A DNA stretch of 64,000 nucleotides from CAVTSA01 sp963737225 (GTDB lineage: Bacteria; Chloroflexota; Dormibacteria; Dormibacterales; Dormibacteraceae), in assembly GCA_963737225.1 (NCBI GenBank), contig CAVTSA010000009.1:124001-188000 (forward strand), given 5' to 3'. Position 1 is the stretch's first letter. Every line of letters begins with the position of its first letter. This document shows positions 25,260-33,916 of this stretch, one piece after another. The position numbers and the translations under genes were made by a program. Below the pieces are notes generated by a model, which ran no database searches, was not told the DNA's origin, and saw only the letters and a list, made by a program, of their open reading frames with translations.

Positions 25260-26165
25260 ATGAGCCACGATCCGCAGGTGGAAGCGTTCTTGATCCGTCA
25301 GGCCGAGGCGGCGGTGCCCTCGTACGCCGACCTGACGCCCGAGCAGGCACGCGCGCAGAACGAGGCGGGCGTGGCCGCCGTGGCCGGCCCCCCGACGCCG
25401 GTCGCCTCGGTACGCGACGACACGATCGCCGGCGTGCCGGTACGCGGGTACGATCCAAGCCCGGACGGGGCGCTTCCGACCCTGGTCTACCTCCACGGCG
25501 GCGGGTGGGTGATCGGGTCGCTGGACACCCACGACTCGGCGTGCCGGGCGATCGCAGTACGGACACCCTGCCGTGTGATCTCGGTGAACTACCGGCTGGC
25601 TCCCGAACACCCGTTTCCGGCCGGGCTGGACGACGGCTGGGCGGTGCTGCGGACGGTCGCGGCGACCGAGCCCGGACCGGTGGCGGTCGGCGGGGACTCG
25701 TCAGGGGGGAACCTGGCGGCGGTGCTCGCGCTCCGTGCCCGCGATGCCGGCCTCCGGCTCGCGCTGCAGGTGCTGATCTACCCGGTGACCGACGCCGACC
25801 TCCAGACCCGTTCGTATCGCGAGTACGCGAGCGGCCACGGGATGTCGGCCGCCGACATGGAGTGGTTCTGGCACCACTACCTGGGCGACCGCGACCGCTT
25901 CCATCCCGAGGCGGCGCCGCTGCGACAGCATTCGCTGGCCGGGGCGGCACCGGCATTCGTGGAACTGTCGGAGTACGACGTGCTGCACGACGAAGGGCTG
26001 GCTTACGCGAACCGGCTCGCCGAGGACGGAGTCGCGGTGGAGGTGGTCGAGCAGGCGGGCATGCTGCACGGGTTCATTCGGCAGGCCGGGATCTTCGATC
26101 GTACCGCCGTGGCCTGGGATGAGATCGCGGCCGCTCTGCGCGAGGCGTTCGCCACCGCCCGCTAG
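25260..26165 (+). CDS. alpha/beta hydrolase (hormone-sensitive-lipase-type esterase)
   Basis: 301 residues. HGGGWVIGSLDTHD is the oxyanion-hole motif of the HSL/Est group; GDSSGGNLAA carries the nucleophile Ser; EYDVLHDEG the Asp and MLHGFIR the His. The family hydrolyses short-chain esters. The start is the ATG giving MSHDPQVE, 6 nt after TACGCT (leaderless type). The gene ends about 18 bp before the left repeat of an IS110 element. Confidence 0.87.
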   Translation: MSHDPQVEAFLIRQAEAAVPSYADLTPEQARAQNEAGVAAVAGPPTPVASVRDDTIAGVPVRGYDPSPDGALPTLVYLHGGGWVIGSLDTHDSACRAIAVRTPCRVISVNYRLAPEHPFPAGLDDGWAVLRTVAATEPGPVAVGGDSSGGNLAAVLALRARDAGLRLALQVLIYPVTDADLQTRSYREYASGHGMSAADMEWFWHHYLGDRDRFHPEAAPLRQHSLAGAAPAFVELSEYDVLHDEGLAYANRLAEDGVAVEVVEQAGMLHGFIRQAGIFDRTAVAWDEIAAALREAFATAR

Positions 26166-26232
26166 GGCCGGCTTACCTCCGTATTCGCGCGAAATCGGGT
26201 CTTTGGATGCCTCCATAGTCCCGGTTTCCTCT

Positions 26233-26280
26233 GAAAAAGCCCCGCCGAGTGGCGTCATGCAGCAGTCATGCAGCGGGGCT
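26233..26280 (-). terminator. intrinsic terminator of IS110 transposase 1
   Basis: On the minus strand AGCCCCGC (26280-26273) pairs with GCGGGGCT (26245-26238), followed by a five-base T-run. The hairpin begins inside the last codons of the transposase. Its loop holds a tandem repeat of GTCATGCAGC. A textbook stem plus T-tract. Confidence 0.8.
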
Positions 26281-27483
26281 GAGGCTGACGTGGTAGCCGA
26301 GAAGCTCGAGACGTCGGACGTTGCGTCGGACCAGGGCCTCGCGATCACGTCGATCGAAGTGGTCGGCACCCAGGTCCTGGTAGTAGGTGCCGTCCTTGAG
26401 CAGGTGGTAGATGGTGACCAGGATCGCGTGTGCGACCGCGATCAGAGCGCGCTTGGCTCCCCGCTTGGCCTTGAGGCGGTGATAGAGGGCGGAGAAGTAC
26501 GAGTCCTTCGCCCGTGCCGCTGCCTGCGCGGCTTCCACCAGCGCGCCACGCAGGAACTGGTTGCCGGCTCCGATCCAGCTCGATCGTCGCTTGCCCGCCG
26601 ATTCGTTGTTGCCGGGGCAGAGCTTGGCCCAGGAGGCGAAGGCCTTGTCGTTGCGCCAGTAGCGCATGTCAAGACCGATCTCGGCCAGGATCCGTTGCGC
26701 GTTGCGTCTGCCGATGCCAGGGATCTGCTCGAGCCTGGCGAAGACCGGCTCAAAAGGGCGCATGCGGGCCTCGATCTCCTGGCTCACCGCGTCGATCTCG
26801 CCCTCCAAGAACTCGATGTGCTCGAGCAAGCGCTTGAGCATGAAGCGCTGATGAGGACCCACCGAGCCCTCCAACGCCAGGCTCAGAGAGGCACGCTTGG
26901 TTCGCAGCTTGCCCTGTGCCAGCCCCGCCATCTGGTCGCTATCCGTCTCCCCCGACGCCAGCTGCTCGAGCATCATGCGACCGCTTTTGCCGAGCACGTC
27001 GGTGGCCACGTCGCCGAGCTTGATGTTTCCCCCCTCCAAGACTTTCTGCAGCCGGCGTACCTCATCCGCACGATCCTCGATCAGGCGCTGCCGGTAGCGC
27101 ATCGCCTCTTGCAGCTCTCGCTGCGGACGCTCCGGAACTCGACTCGCGGTGAGCAGCCCGTGGCGCAGCAGGTCAGCAATCCATTGCGCATCCTTGACGT
27201 CGGTCTTGCGTCCAGGGACCGCCTTCATATGCGCTGGGTTGACCAGCATCAACTCCATCCCCTGTCCTTCCAACAGGTTGTAGACCGGCTTCCAGTAGCT
27301 GCCCGTGCTCTCCATCGCCAGCACCCTCACCCGTTCCCGCTGCAGCCACTCCAACAGCCTCAGCAACTCCCGGGTCATGGTGCCGAACCTGCGCACCTGC
27401 TCCCCCTCCGGGGTTCGCAGCCAGGCCACCACCGTCTTCTTGTGCAGGTCCAGCCCGCAGCAGCGCTCGACGACCACCTCCAT
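26266..27483 (-). CDS. IS110-family transposase (DEDD type)
   Basis: 405 residues. The N-terminal RuvC-like DEDD domain shows GLDLHKKTVVAWL, AMESTGSYWKPVYNLL and KTDVKDAQWIADLLRHG. The C-terminal Transposase_20 part has IPGIGRRNAQRILAEIG, FASWAKLCPGNNESAGK and GAGNQFLRGALVEAA. IS110 recombinases use a structured bridge RNA from the element's own non-coding end to choose target and donor. The start is the ATG giving MEVVVERC, with GGGAGGG upstream. All motifs are intact, so it may be active. Confidence 0.93.
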   Translation of the reverse strand: MEVVVERCCGLDLHKKTVVAWLRTPEGEQVRRFGTMTRELLRLLEWLQRERVRVLAMESTGSYWKPVYNLLEGQGMELMLVNPAHMKAVPGRKTDVKDAQWIADLLRHGLLTASRVPERPQRELQEAMRYRQRLIEDRADEVRRLQKVLEGGNIKLGDVATDVLGKSGRMMLEQLASGETDSDQMAGLAQGKLRTKRASLSLALEGSVGPHQRFMLKRLLEHIEFLEGEIDAVSQEIEARMRPFEPVFARLEQIPGIGRRNAQRILAEIGLDMRYWRNDKAFASWAKLCPGNNESAGKRRSSWIGAGNQFLRGALVEAAQAAARAKDSYFSALYHRLKAKRGAKRALIAVAHAILVTIYHLLKDGTYYQDLGADHFDRRDREALVRRNVRRLELLGYHVSLSPAA

Positions 27484-27697
27484 GACCGACCACCCTCCCT
27501 GGCTGAAATGGGTCAGCGGGTGAACTGCTCGGAACAGAGTTTCCTCTGCGTGTTCTCGCCCCATCGGGCCACAATCGCGGGTGCCATCAGTTCACCGGCC
27601 CAGATTCACGCTCGGTCTCCCGCCGACCAAACACGGTTGCGGGCCACTCGCTGTCAGCCCATTTTCATCCCCTCGGGTGCCGCTCCGCGGCATGCCG
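27484..27697 (-). ncRNA. candidate bridge-RNA region of IS110 element 1
   Basis: About 215 bp of non-coding DNA between the transposase start and the right flanking repeat. In IS110-group elements the bridge RNA is transcribed from the end preceding the transposase, and this segment has the right place and length. I see short local inverted repeats but did not fold it, so the RNA is a position-based inference. Confidence 0.35.
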
Positions 27698-27728
27698 ATT
27701 CACGCGAAAACGGGATTGGAGTGGGCGC

Positions 27729-28751
27729 TCAGACAGTGACCGCGATGGCGTGGACGCCGCGGTTCCGGACCAGGTCACCGAGCTTCGCCCCGACCGGCTC
27801 CCAGCCGGCACCCGCGTCCTCCGAACGGAACACGCCCCGGTTGTTCGCCGCGTAGAAGGTCCCCCGCCGTGCCGGGTCGGCCGCGAACAGGGTGCGGAGG
27901 GTTCCCTTCGGCGCCGGAAGGCCGTCGCGAACCTCGATCCAGGGATCGGTCCGGCTGCGCCGGTAGACGAACGACTCGGCGGCGTACGGGTTGTGTGCGT
28001 GCTGGGCGGTGTCCGCCGCGGAAACCACGATCGTGTCCGGATCCGCGGAGTCGACGGCCAGGCCGTAGAGGTAGTGGTGCTCGATTCCCGCGTCCGGCTG
28101 GGCCCAGGTGTCGCCACCGTCGCGGCTTTCGTTGTAGCCGTGTCCGGGCATCCCCATCCCGTCGCCGGCCGCCGAGTAGAGGCGCCCCGGCGCGTCCGGG
28201 TGCACCGCCAGCGTGTGAGTGTCCCACGGTCCGCCCGGCACGCGGTCGGTCCACGTCCGGCCGCCGTCACTGCTGCGCACCAGGGCGCCGGCCTCGATGC
28301 AGACGTAGAGGCGATCGGCCGCCCCCGGCTCGAGCGTGATCCAGCGGACATGGCTGGTGTCGGGACGCGGCGGGAAGCTCCAGGAGGGAGACGACGGCAG
28401 CGCGTTGAGGGCGGGCAGCGCCTCCCACCGCCGACCCGCGTTCTCGGTCCGCCACAATGCGCTGGGATCGCTCCCGGCGTAGACGGCCTCCTCGCCCGGC
28501 GCCACCGCGACCGCGCTCATGGCCCGGCCGCCCAGCTCGCCGTCCCCCACCGCGAGCCACCCCGCCCCCGCATCACCGCTGCGCCAGAGCCCGGCGCGAT
28601 CAGTGCCGCACCAGACGCGCTCGGGGTTGGACGGGTCCGCCGCCAGGCACCGCGGGGACATGCCCTCGAGCCGGGGCTCGGCGTTCCAGCCGCCGTCATC
28701 GCCGCGCAGGATGAGCAGTCCGTCGTCGAGTGCCACGTGGATCGTCGTCAT
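27729..28751 (-). CDS. BNR/Asp-box repeat protein (sialidase-like propeller)
   Basis: 340 residues of a beta-propeller with Asp-box repeats SSDGGRTW and SRDGGDTW and weaker ones (RSEDAGAGW, WRSGDAGAGW, WRTENAGRRW). No signal peptide, so probably cytoplasmic. The sialidase catalytic Arg triad is not apparent; many such proteins are photosystem-assembly-type or exo-sialidase-like repeat proteins of unknown role. It sits between two IS110 elements and could have been moved with them. Confidence 0.75.
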   Translation of the reverse strand: MTTIHVALDDGLLILRGDDGGWNAEPRLEGMSPRCLAADPSNPERVWCGTDRAGLWRSGDAGAGWLAVGDGELGGRAMSAVAVAPGEEAVYAGSDPSALWRTENAGRRWEALPALNALPSSPSWSFPPRPDTSHVRWITLEPGAADRLYVCIEAGALVRSSDGGRTWTDRVPGGPWDTHTLAVHPDAPGRLYSAAGDGMGMPGHGYNESRDGGDTWAQPDAGIEHHYLYGLAVDSADPDTIVVSAADTAQHAHNPYAAESFVYRRSRTDPWIEVRDGLPAPKGTLRTLFAADPARRGTFYAANNRGVFRSEDAGAGWEPVGAKLGDLVRNRGVHAIAVTV

Positions 28752-28772
28752 CTCACACCTCCTGCCGTCGTT

Positions 28773-28803
28773 CTACCCCCCGAGTGATTTCCTAAGGGGG
28801 TAG
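28773..28803. promoter_or_regulatory. inverted repeat upstream of the BNR gene
   Basis: CTACCCCC (28773-28780) and GGGGGTAG (28796-28803) form a perfect 8-bp inverted repeat with a 15-bp spacer, 22 bp upstream of the BNR start and just before the 3' end of the second transposase. It could be an operator, or the end of the second IS110 element. Confidence 0.4.
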
Positions 28804-30615
28804 TGGCTGTCAAGTGGGAACATTTGTTCCGCCCTCGGCAGGGTCGTGGGGAGTCGCGGAAGGTGGCAGTATCGAGGTCGAGGAAGGTCGCCTCGTGATT
28901 CCGCGATTGGCGTTGAGTGCAGGTCTCTGTACCTGCTGAGGGGCCTTCCTCGTCGTGCGGCTGCGACGTCGGCGTCGAACCTCTTCGCTCACCGTCCAGT
29001 GGGCGGCCACGATCGCCTTGCCCTGCTCCCCTGTGATCGCCCGTCCATCGGTGTCACGGAGTTGGTAGGGGGTCTGCCGAACCATCACCGCGTAGAGACG
29101 CCGGGTGAGGTGAGTTGCCACCACGCAGAGCGCCTTGAGGTGGTTGGCACCGCGGTTGGTCATCTGCTCGTAGTAGATGCGCGCCAGCTGGGGGTCCTGA
29201 GTGCGAGCGGTGTCGGCGGCTCGAATCAGCGCCGTGCGCAGGAGTCGGGGACCGGCTTTGGACATCGGCTGTCCCTTGCGGTCGCTCTCACCCGTCTGGG
29301 AGGCCCGCGGAGCAAGACCGGTGAAGGAGACCAGGCGGCTGCCGTTGCGGAAGCGGCCGACCTCTCCGATGCCGGCGAGCACCGTGGGACCACCGGCTTC
29401 GGCCACCCCCGACAGGCTGCGCGCCAGTTGCTCGGGGTCGACTTGCTGATAGGCAGCCTCGCGCCCCCGCTCGTGCTCCACCAGCTCCGCCTGGTACGCC
29501 GCCAGCAGGTGCACCTCGGTGCGAATCTCACGGGCACGCTCGGCGAACGCGATCTCCGCCCCCTCCCCGTAAAGCACCCGCGACTGCGCTGCCGCCTCCA
29601 GCCAACGTTCCGCTACCTCCACACCCAGGTGCTTGGCCGAGACCTTGCTGATCAGCCTCGTCAGCCGGGTCCGTCCCAGCTTCAGGATCTGGTCGGGGTC
29701 CGCCCCCGTGCGCTCCAGCAGCGCCAGCTCGGTCTTGCTCAGCACAGCCCCAAGCGGCGTCATGGGAAGCGACTCCCGGACCAGCGCCCGCAGCCGCACC
29801 TTGCTCTGGCTGCTCTGCTTGGTCAGCCGTGCACAGGCTCGCACGCGGCGGTCGAGTGCTGCCTGGGCTCGGCTCGGTGGCCGCCAGGGATAGACCCCCT
29901 GAGGGTCGACGAGCGGCAGCCTGGCCAGCGTCTGAGCATCGATGCTGTTGGTCTTGGCGTTCCTGGAGAGCGCCTTACGCAGCGCTGCCGCCTTGGCTGA
30001 GCTGACCCGGTACACCCGATGCCCGCGCCGGGCGAAGAAGTACGCCACTGGACCCCAGGAGGGCCCGGTCGCCTCCATCACCACCTCCAGCTGCAGCCCC
30101 GGCTCGGTTCCCGCCAGCGCCGCCTGCTCGATCTCGGTCAGGCTCGCCTGGGTCGCCACGCAACTTCTCCGGCAGACGGTGCTGGAGTCTCCCCCTAACA
30201 CCGCCACCGTGTGCCTCGAGGTAATCCCCAAGTCGATGCCTACCAACCGTCTCTCGCTCACCGCACACCTCCGTGCTCTGGTTCTCCAGCCCGGCACCGA
30301 CGAGTGGACGCGGTTCCCGACGGCCACGGTCCCAGGACGCGGTTGGAGAAGCCGGCAACGGCTCCCACTCATATCCGGCAGACGGGCCCGATCTCCCGGG
30401 ATCTGCCCTCTTTCCTCAAACGGGTCTTCCGTGGCCGGCCCAAAGTTGGCAATCACTCGGACGAGGCAGAGACCAGCTCTCTCCTCAGCCGGCAAGCACG
30501 ACGCCACCCTCCGAGCCAGCTGGGGCTCCTCTCCATGAAACCGCAGCGCCCCACCTGCCTCCCGGCTCCGGCACCCGCTGCCCCCCATCTGCCTGCTCTG
30601 CCCATCTCCCCTATA
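28804..30615 (-). mobile_element. IS110-family insertion sequence 2 (approximate ends)
   Basis: A second, clearly different IS110-type transposase (28810-30261) with about 350 bp of non-coding DNA upstream. No terminal inverted repeats or duplications are visible, as expected for the family. Ends are set by the neighbouring inverted repeats and are uncertain by tens of bases. The non-coding 30262-30615 stretch is where a bridge RNA would be encoded; I see no gene in it. Confidence 0.45.
28810..30261 (-). CDS. IS110-family transposase, divergent type
   Basis: 483 residues, start GTG with GGAGGTG upstream. DEDD-domain motifs: VGIDLGITSRHTVAVLGG, VMEATGPSWGPVAYFFARRG and KTNSIDAQTLARLPL. The Transposase_20 part follows: VLAGIGEVGRFRNGSRLVSF, LAPRASQTGES and KAGPRLLRTALIRAA, with the catalytic Ser region. 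The last 60 residues are Arg/Lys-rich. It shares little beyond motifs with the 26.3-kb transposase, so the two elements arrived separately. Confidence 0.9.
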   Translation of the reverse strand: MSERRLVGIDLGITSRHTVAVLGGDSSTVCRRSCVATQASLTEIEQAALAGTEPGLQLEVVMEATGPSWGPVAYFFARRGHRVYRVSSAKAAALRKALSRNAKTNSIDAQTLARLPLVDPQGVYPWRPPSRAQAALDRRVRACARLTKQSSQSKVRLRALVRESLPMTPLGAVLSKTELALLERTGADPDQILKLGRTRLTRLISKVSAKHLGVEVAERWLEAAAQSRVLYGEGAEIAFAERAREIRTEVHLLAAYQAELVEHERGREAAYQQVDPEQLARSLSGVAEAGGPTVLAGIGEVGRFRNGSRLVSFTGLAPRASQTGESDRKGQPMSKAGPRLLRTALIRAADTARTQDPQLARIYYEQMTNRGANHLKALCVVATHLTRRLYAVMVRQTPYQLRDTDGRAITGEQGKAIVAAHWTVSEEVRRRRRSRTTRKAPQQVQRPALNANRGITRRPSSTSILPPSATPHDPAEGGTNVPT

Positions 30616-30665
30616 TGCCGGCAATTGGGGCTTTCCGGGGCAATCAGCGGCCCCGAGTGCCGACA
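30616..30665. repeat. inverted repeat before the SRPBCC gene
   Basis: TGCCGGCAATTGGGGC (30616-30631) and GCCCCGAGTGCCGACA (30650-30665) pair at 13 of 16 positions. TGCCGGCA recalls the arm of family-B repeats, but similarity stops there. It may be the IS110 element's outer end or a regulatory site for the SRPBCC promoter (TAGGGT at 30686). Confidence 0.4.
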
Positions 30666-30701
30666 ATCGAGCTCCTTCGGACGGCTAGGGTGGAACACCA
30701 G

Positions 30702-31250
30702 ATGACGAGCAACCCACATTCCGGTACCCGCATCCTGGGCAGCCTTCGATCGGCGGACGGCAAAGGCGTCGTGCGCATCGAGGACCGGTACGACACCGAC
30801 ATCGAAACCCTGTGGTCGGCGCTGACCGATCCCGGGCGCCTGGCGGCCTGGTACGGCGACGTCGAGGGCGACCTGCGGCCCGGTGGAACGTTCCGGCTCG
30901 TGATCGAATCCGACGGCTGGGAGGGCAACGGGCGCGTGGAAGCCTGCGAACGGCCGCGGCACCTGCGGGTGACGACCCGCGAATCCGACGAGTCCTGGCG
31001 GAAGGGACAGGGCGCGGACCCCTTCGACGAGGCCATCGAGGCCACGCTCACCCCGGAGGGCGACCAGACGATCTTGGTCATCGAGGTGCGCGGCCTCCCG
31101 CTGGACAAGATCGCGTTCTACGGCGCCGGGTGGCAGATCCACGCCGAAACTCTCGCCGCCCACCTCGCCGGGCGGGAGCGCGGCGACCCCGGGCCGCGAT
31201 GGGAGGCCCTCGTCCCTCCCTATCAGGACCTGGCGGCGGCCATCACGTAG
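30702..31250 (+). CDS. SRPBCC/AHSA1-type lipid-binding-fold protein
   Basis: 182 residues. YDTDIETLWSALTDPGRLAAW then WYGDVEGDLRPGGTFRL are the typical start of Activator-of-Hsp90-like START-fold proteins; the C-terminal helix is GAGWQIHAETLAAHLAG. The fold binds a hydrophobic ligand; many are of unknown role. The start is the ATG giving MTSNPHSG, 10 nt after TAGGGT. It converges with an acidic hypothetical gene. Confidence 0.82.
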   Translation: MTSNPHSGTRILGSLRSADGKGVVRIEDRYDTDIETLWSALTDPGRLAAWYGDVEGDLRPGGTFRLVIESDGWEGNGRVEACERPRHLRVTTRESDESWRKGQGADPFDEAIEATLTPEGDQTILVIEVRGLPLDKIAFYGAGWQIHAETLAAHLAGRERGDPGPRWEALVPPYQDLAAAIT

Positions 31251-31262
31251 CCGGCGCCCGCC

Positions 31263-31706
31263 CTACTCGTCCTCGTCGTCGTCGCCCCCTGACCAGTTCG
31301 CGACCCAGTCCTCGAGCAGCGCGCGCAGCACCGCCACGAACGTCGCTTCGCGAAGCTCGAGGGGTGCCGAGGTACCGGCTCCGGCCGCGATGCGAGTGAA
31401 GGCGGAGAGGTTGGTGACGTCCTCCTCCACCAGCTCCTCGGTCCCGTTCTTCGACCAGTCGCGGAGGATGGCGATGATCAGCTCCTGGTGCGCGGTCGCA
31501 TTCCAGCTCGGGGGAGCCTCGACCGGGAGCGCGGCACGCGCGACGTCCTGCGCCACCTGGGTCGCCTGCTGAACCCGACCCTCCATGGTGGCGAAGGCAC
31601 CCTCTTCGCCGTCCTCGTCCTCCTCGTCCTCGTCCTCCCCGTCCTCGGGATCCGCCGATCGGGTCAGCTGCTGGTCGTCGTCAGGCGGTTGATGGAGGTC
31701 GGACAA
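31263..31706 (-). CDS. acidic hypothetical protein
   Basis: 147 residues, not recognised. An N-terminal disordered Asp/Glu-rich stretch (DPEDGEDEDEEDEDGEEGA) precedes a helical core (NATAHQELIIAILRDWSKNG, FVAVLRALLEDWVANW) and an acidic tail. The start is TTG, with GAGGAG 7 nt upstream. Very low predicted isoelectric point. It lies downstream of the SPFH gene on the same strand after a gap of about 100 bp, and could belong to the same transcript. Confidence 0.6.
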   Translation of the reverse strand: MSDLHQPPDDDQQLTRSADPEDGEDEDEEDEDGEEGAFATMEGRVQQATQVAQDVARAALPVEAPPSWNATAHQELIIAILRDWSKNGTEELVEEDVTNLSAFTRIAAGAGTSAPLELREATFVAVLRALLEDWVANWSGGDDDEDE

Positions 31707-31810
31707 GGCGGTGCTCCTCAGCGAATGCGCGAAGTGCCAGGACGGGCCGCGGTGCGGTCCCGGCGCCGAATCCTACTCGGCGCCGGGGCCCGGCCGCCTC
31801 CGCGGCGCCT

Positions 31811-32839
31811 CTAGCTGCCGCCCGACCCCGAAGCCGGCTGTCCGGACGCGGGCAGCGCTGCGGTCTCCGGAGCCGTACCGTTGGGCGACGCCGCCGGCCC
31901 CAGCAGCGAGCTGAGCGCGGAGGTCGCCCCGAGCAGCCCCGCCGTCTCCACCGGGACCACGACCTTGGCGTTGTCGCTCGACGCCACGCGACCCAGGGTG
32001 TCCAGCTGGAGCACGGCGATCAGCTCCTTGGTCGGATGCTGCGCCTGGATCGCCGCGTACGTCTTGGAGATCGCGGCCGCCCGTCCCTCCGCTTCCAGGG
32101 CCTGCGCCTCCTTGCTGCCCTCGGCCCGCAGGATGAGAGCCTGCCGCTCCGCCTCCGCCCGCAGGATCCGGGACTGCCGATCGCCCTCGGCCTGGCGGAT
32201 CGCCGCCTGCTTGGCGCCCTCGGCGATCGTGACCGACGCCTGCTGCTGACCCTCCGCGCGCAGGATCGCGGCCCGCTTTTCCTGTTCCGCCTGCTTCTGC
32301 ATCGCCATTGCCTGCAGGATCGGCTGTGGTGGCGTGATCTCCTGGATCTGCACCCGGTTGACGCGGATGCCCCACTTGTCGGTCACCGACTCCATCGCGG
32401 CTTGCAGCCGGGTGTTGATGAGCTCCTGCTCGCTGAGACACTCGTCGAGGTTCATCGCGCCCATCACCGACCGCAGCGACGTTCGCGCCAGCTGATCGAT
32501 GGCCAGGAAATAGTTGCTGACCCCGAACAGCGCCAGCCTGGGGTCCACGACCTGGCTGAAGACGGTGATCAGCACCGCCAGCGACACGTTGTCCTTCGTG
32601 ATGACGTCGATGCGCTCACCGGTGCGGGGTGTCTCGCGCATGTCGACCAACACCAATCGGTCCGCGTACGGCATCAGCGTCGTCAGCCCCGGATTGCGGA
32701 CCGTATGGAACTGCCCGAGCCGCAGGACCACGCCCACCAGCCCCTGGTTGACAACCCGGATGGTGCGCGCCAGCGACACCACGACGAAGAGGCCGACCAG
32801 CACCACTACGGCGAGGATGACCAAGGTGGCCAAGGCCAT
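31811..32839 (-). CDS. SPFH/Band 7 membrane protein (QmcA/paraslipin-like)
   Basis: 342 residues. One N-terminal membrane helix, then the SPFH domain (RTIRVVNQGLVGVVLRLGQF, LVLVDMRETPR, VDPRLALFGVSNY) and a long coiled coil with repeated RAEG/EAER units, ending in a Gly/Ala/Pro-rich tail. Members form oligomeric cages that organise membrane domains and proteases. The start is the ATG at 32839, 8 nt after GGAGGT. It pairs with the NfeD gene just upstream, a standard SPFH-NfeD operon. Confidence 0.9.
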   Translation of the reverse strand: MALATLVILAVVVLVGLFVVVSLARTIRVVNQGLVGVVLRLGQFHTVRNPGLTTLMPYADRLVLVDMRETPRTGERIDVITKDNVSLAVLITVFSQVVDPRLALFGVSNYFLAIDQLARTSLRSVMGAMNLDECLSEQELINTRLQAAMESVTDKWGIRVNRVQIQEITPPQPILQAMAMQKQAEQEKRAAILRAEGQQQASVTIAEGAKQAAIRQAEGDRQSRILRAEAERQALILRAEGSKEAQALEAEGRAAAISKTYAAIQAQHPTKELIAVLQLDTLGRVASSDNAKVVVPVETAGLLGATSALSSLLGPAASPNGTAPETAALPASGQPASGSGGS

Positions 32840-32873
32840 CACCAGCTACCTCCGATGCGGCGCGCACGCCGCG

Positions 32874-33374
32874 CTACTGACCCGGATCATCCGGGTCGGG
32901 GTGATCGGAGCCCTCCGGGGCTCCGGGAAGTGCGGGCGCGTGCGCTGGTTCGACGACCAGCGTCGCCCCGCGAAGTTCGACGATGCGTACCTCGGTGCCG
33001 ACCTCGATCGGCGTTCCCTCGGCGGAGAGCGCGGGCCAGTTCTCGCCGAAGATCTGAGCGTGGCCCCGATGCTGACCACCGTCGATCCGCTTGACGATGA
33101 CGGCGACGTTGCCGAGCATGGTCTGGGCTCCGCTCAGGGTTTCGGCCGGCACCGGATTGCGGAGCCGCCGCATGACGACGGGACGGACCGCGATCACGCC
33201 CAGCCCGGAGGCGACGACGAACCCGCTCAACTGGAGCAGCTCCTGGTTGGGAAGGAAGGCCGCGATGACGGCGGCGACCACGGCGCCGATGGCGACGAAC
33301 GCCGCATACAGGGAGACGGTCGCGACCTCCGCGATCGCGAACCCGAGCGCCACCACGATCCAGAGCAGCAGCAT
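32874..33374 (-). CDS. NfeD-family protein
   Basis: 166 residues. Two or three membrane helices (LLLWIVVALGFAIAEVATVS, YAAFVAIGAVVAAVIAAFL) precede a C-terminal OB-fold domain (GNVAVIVKRIDGGQHRGHAQ, GTEVRIVELRGATLVVEP). NfeD proteins partner with SPFH proteins, here encoded 34 bp downstream. This is the short type that lacks the ClpP-like protease. The start is the ATG giving MLLLWIVV; upstream in-frame codons would overlap the divergent gene's promoter. Confidence 0.88.
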   Translation of the reverse strand: MLLLWIVVALGFAIAEVATVSLYAAFVAIGAVVAAVIAAFLPNQELLQLSGFVVASGLGVIAVRPVVMRRLRNPVPAETLSGAQTMLGNVAVIVKRIDGGQHRGHAQIFGENWPALSAEGTPIEVGTEVRIVELRGATLVVEPAHAPALPGAPEGSDHPDPDDPGQ

Positions 33375-33487
33375 CGCTACGTCTCCACGAGTGAGAACGC
33401 TCCGGCTCCCGAATGGGTCGCCCTCATGACTCGATTGTCGTCCCTCTTTGAAAAAGCTGGGGCCGGGGATCTTGCACACTCGTGGAC

Positions 33488-33916
33488 ATGAGCCCGGAAG
33501 ACGCGAGGGGACGCGTGACTCTGGCCCGCGTCGCGACGCTGGCGACGCTGCGGCCGGACGGCACGCCCCACCTGGTCCCCTTCTGCTTCGCGCTCGACGG
33601 GGACGCGCTGGTCTCGGCGGTGGACCACAAGCCGAAGCGGACCCCCCATCTCCAGCGGCTGACCAACGTGACGCACGACGACCGCGTGACGGTCCTGGTC
33701 CACGAGTACGAAGAGCGGTGGGACCGGCTCTGGTGGGTGCGCCTGGAGGGATCGGCGCGCGTCCTACCCGAGGGCGCGGAGGCGGAGCGGGCGCGGGCGC
33801 TGCTGGTGGCGAAGTATCACCAGTACCGCAACCACCCGCCGTCGGGACCGGTACTCAGCGTCACGATTCGTCGCTGGTCGAGCTGGGAGGCGGCACCGCC
33901 ACCCGCTTCCGGCTGA
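33488..33916 (+). CDS. PPOX-class F420-type oxidoreductase (TIGR03668-like)
   Basis: 142 residues of a split beta-barrel. LARVATLATLRPDGTPHLVP and KRTPHLQRLTNVTHDDRVTV are characteristic of the small PPOX/FMN-binding proteins that in actinobacteria often use cofactor F420. Function and substrate are unknown. I prefer the ATG at 33488 (MSPEDARGR) over the GTG at 33482; neither has a clear ribosome-binding site. The 3' end overlaps the converging membrane-protein gene by 56 bp. Confidence 0.8.
   Translation: MSPEDARGRVTLARVATLATLRPDGTPHLVPFCFALDGDALVSAVDHKPKRTPHLQRLTNVTHDDRVTVLVHEYEERWDRLWWVRLEGSARVLPEGAEAERARALLVAKYHQYRNHPPSGPVLSVTIRRWSSWEAAPPPASG

Larger units (their letters stand above)
26183..27720 (-). 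mobile_element. IS110-family insertion sequence 1
   Basis: One IS110 transposase (26266-27483) with about 240 bp of non-coding DNA upstream and a terminator at its 3' end. Imperfect direct repeats lie at both sides: ATTCGCGCGAAATCGGG at 26183-26199 and ATTCACGCGAAAACGGG at 27698-27714. I use them as provisional boundaries; IS110 elements lack terminal inverted repeats and target duplications, so exact ends need an empty-site comparison. Confidence 0.6.

Noticed and set aside
28817..28830. GGAACATTTGTTCC palindrome as an SOS (LexA) box
   Set aside because: Lies within the 3' end of a transposase gene and lacks the CGAAC/GTTCG form.
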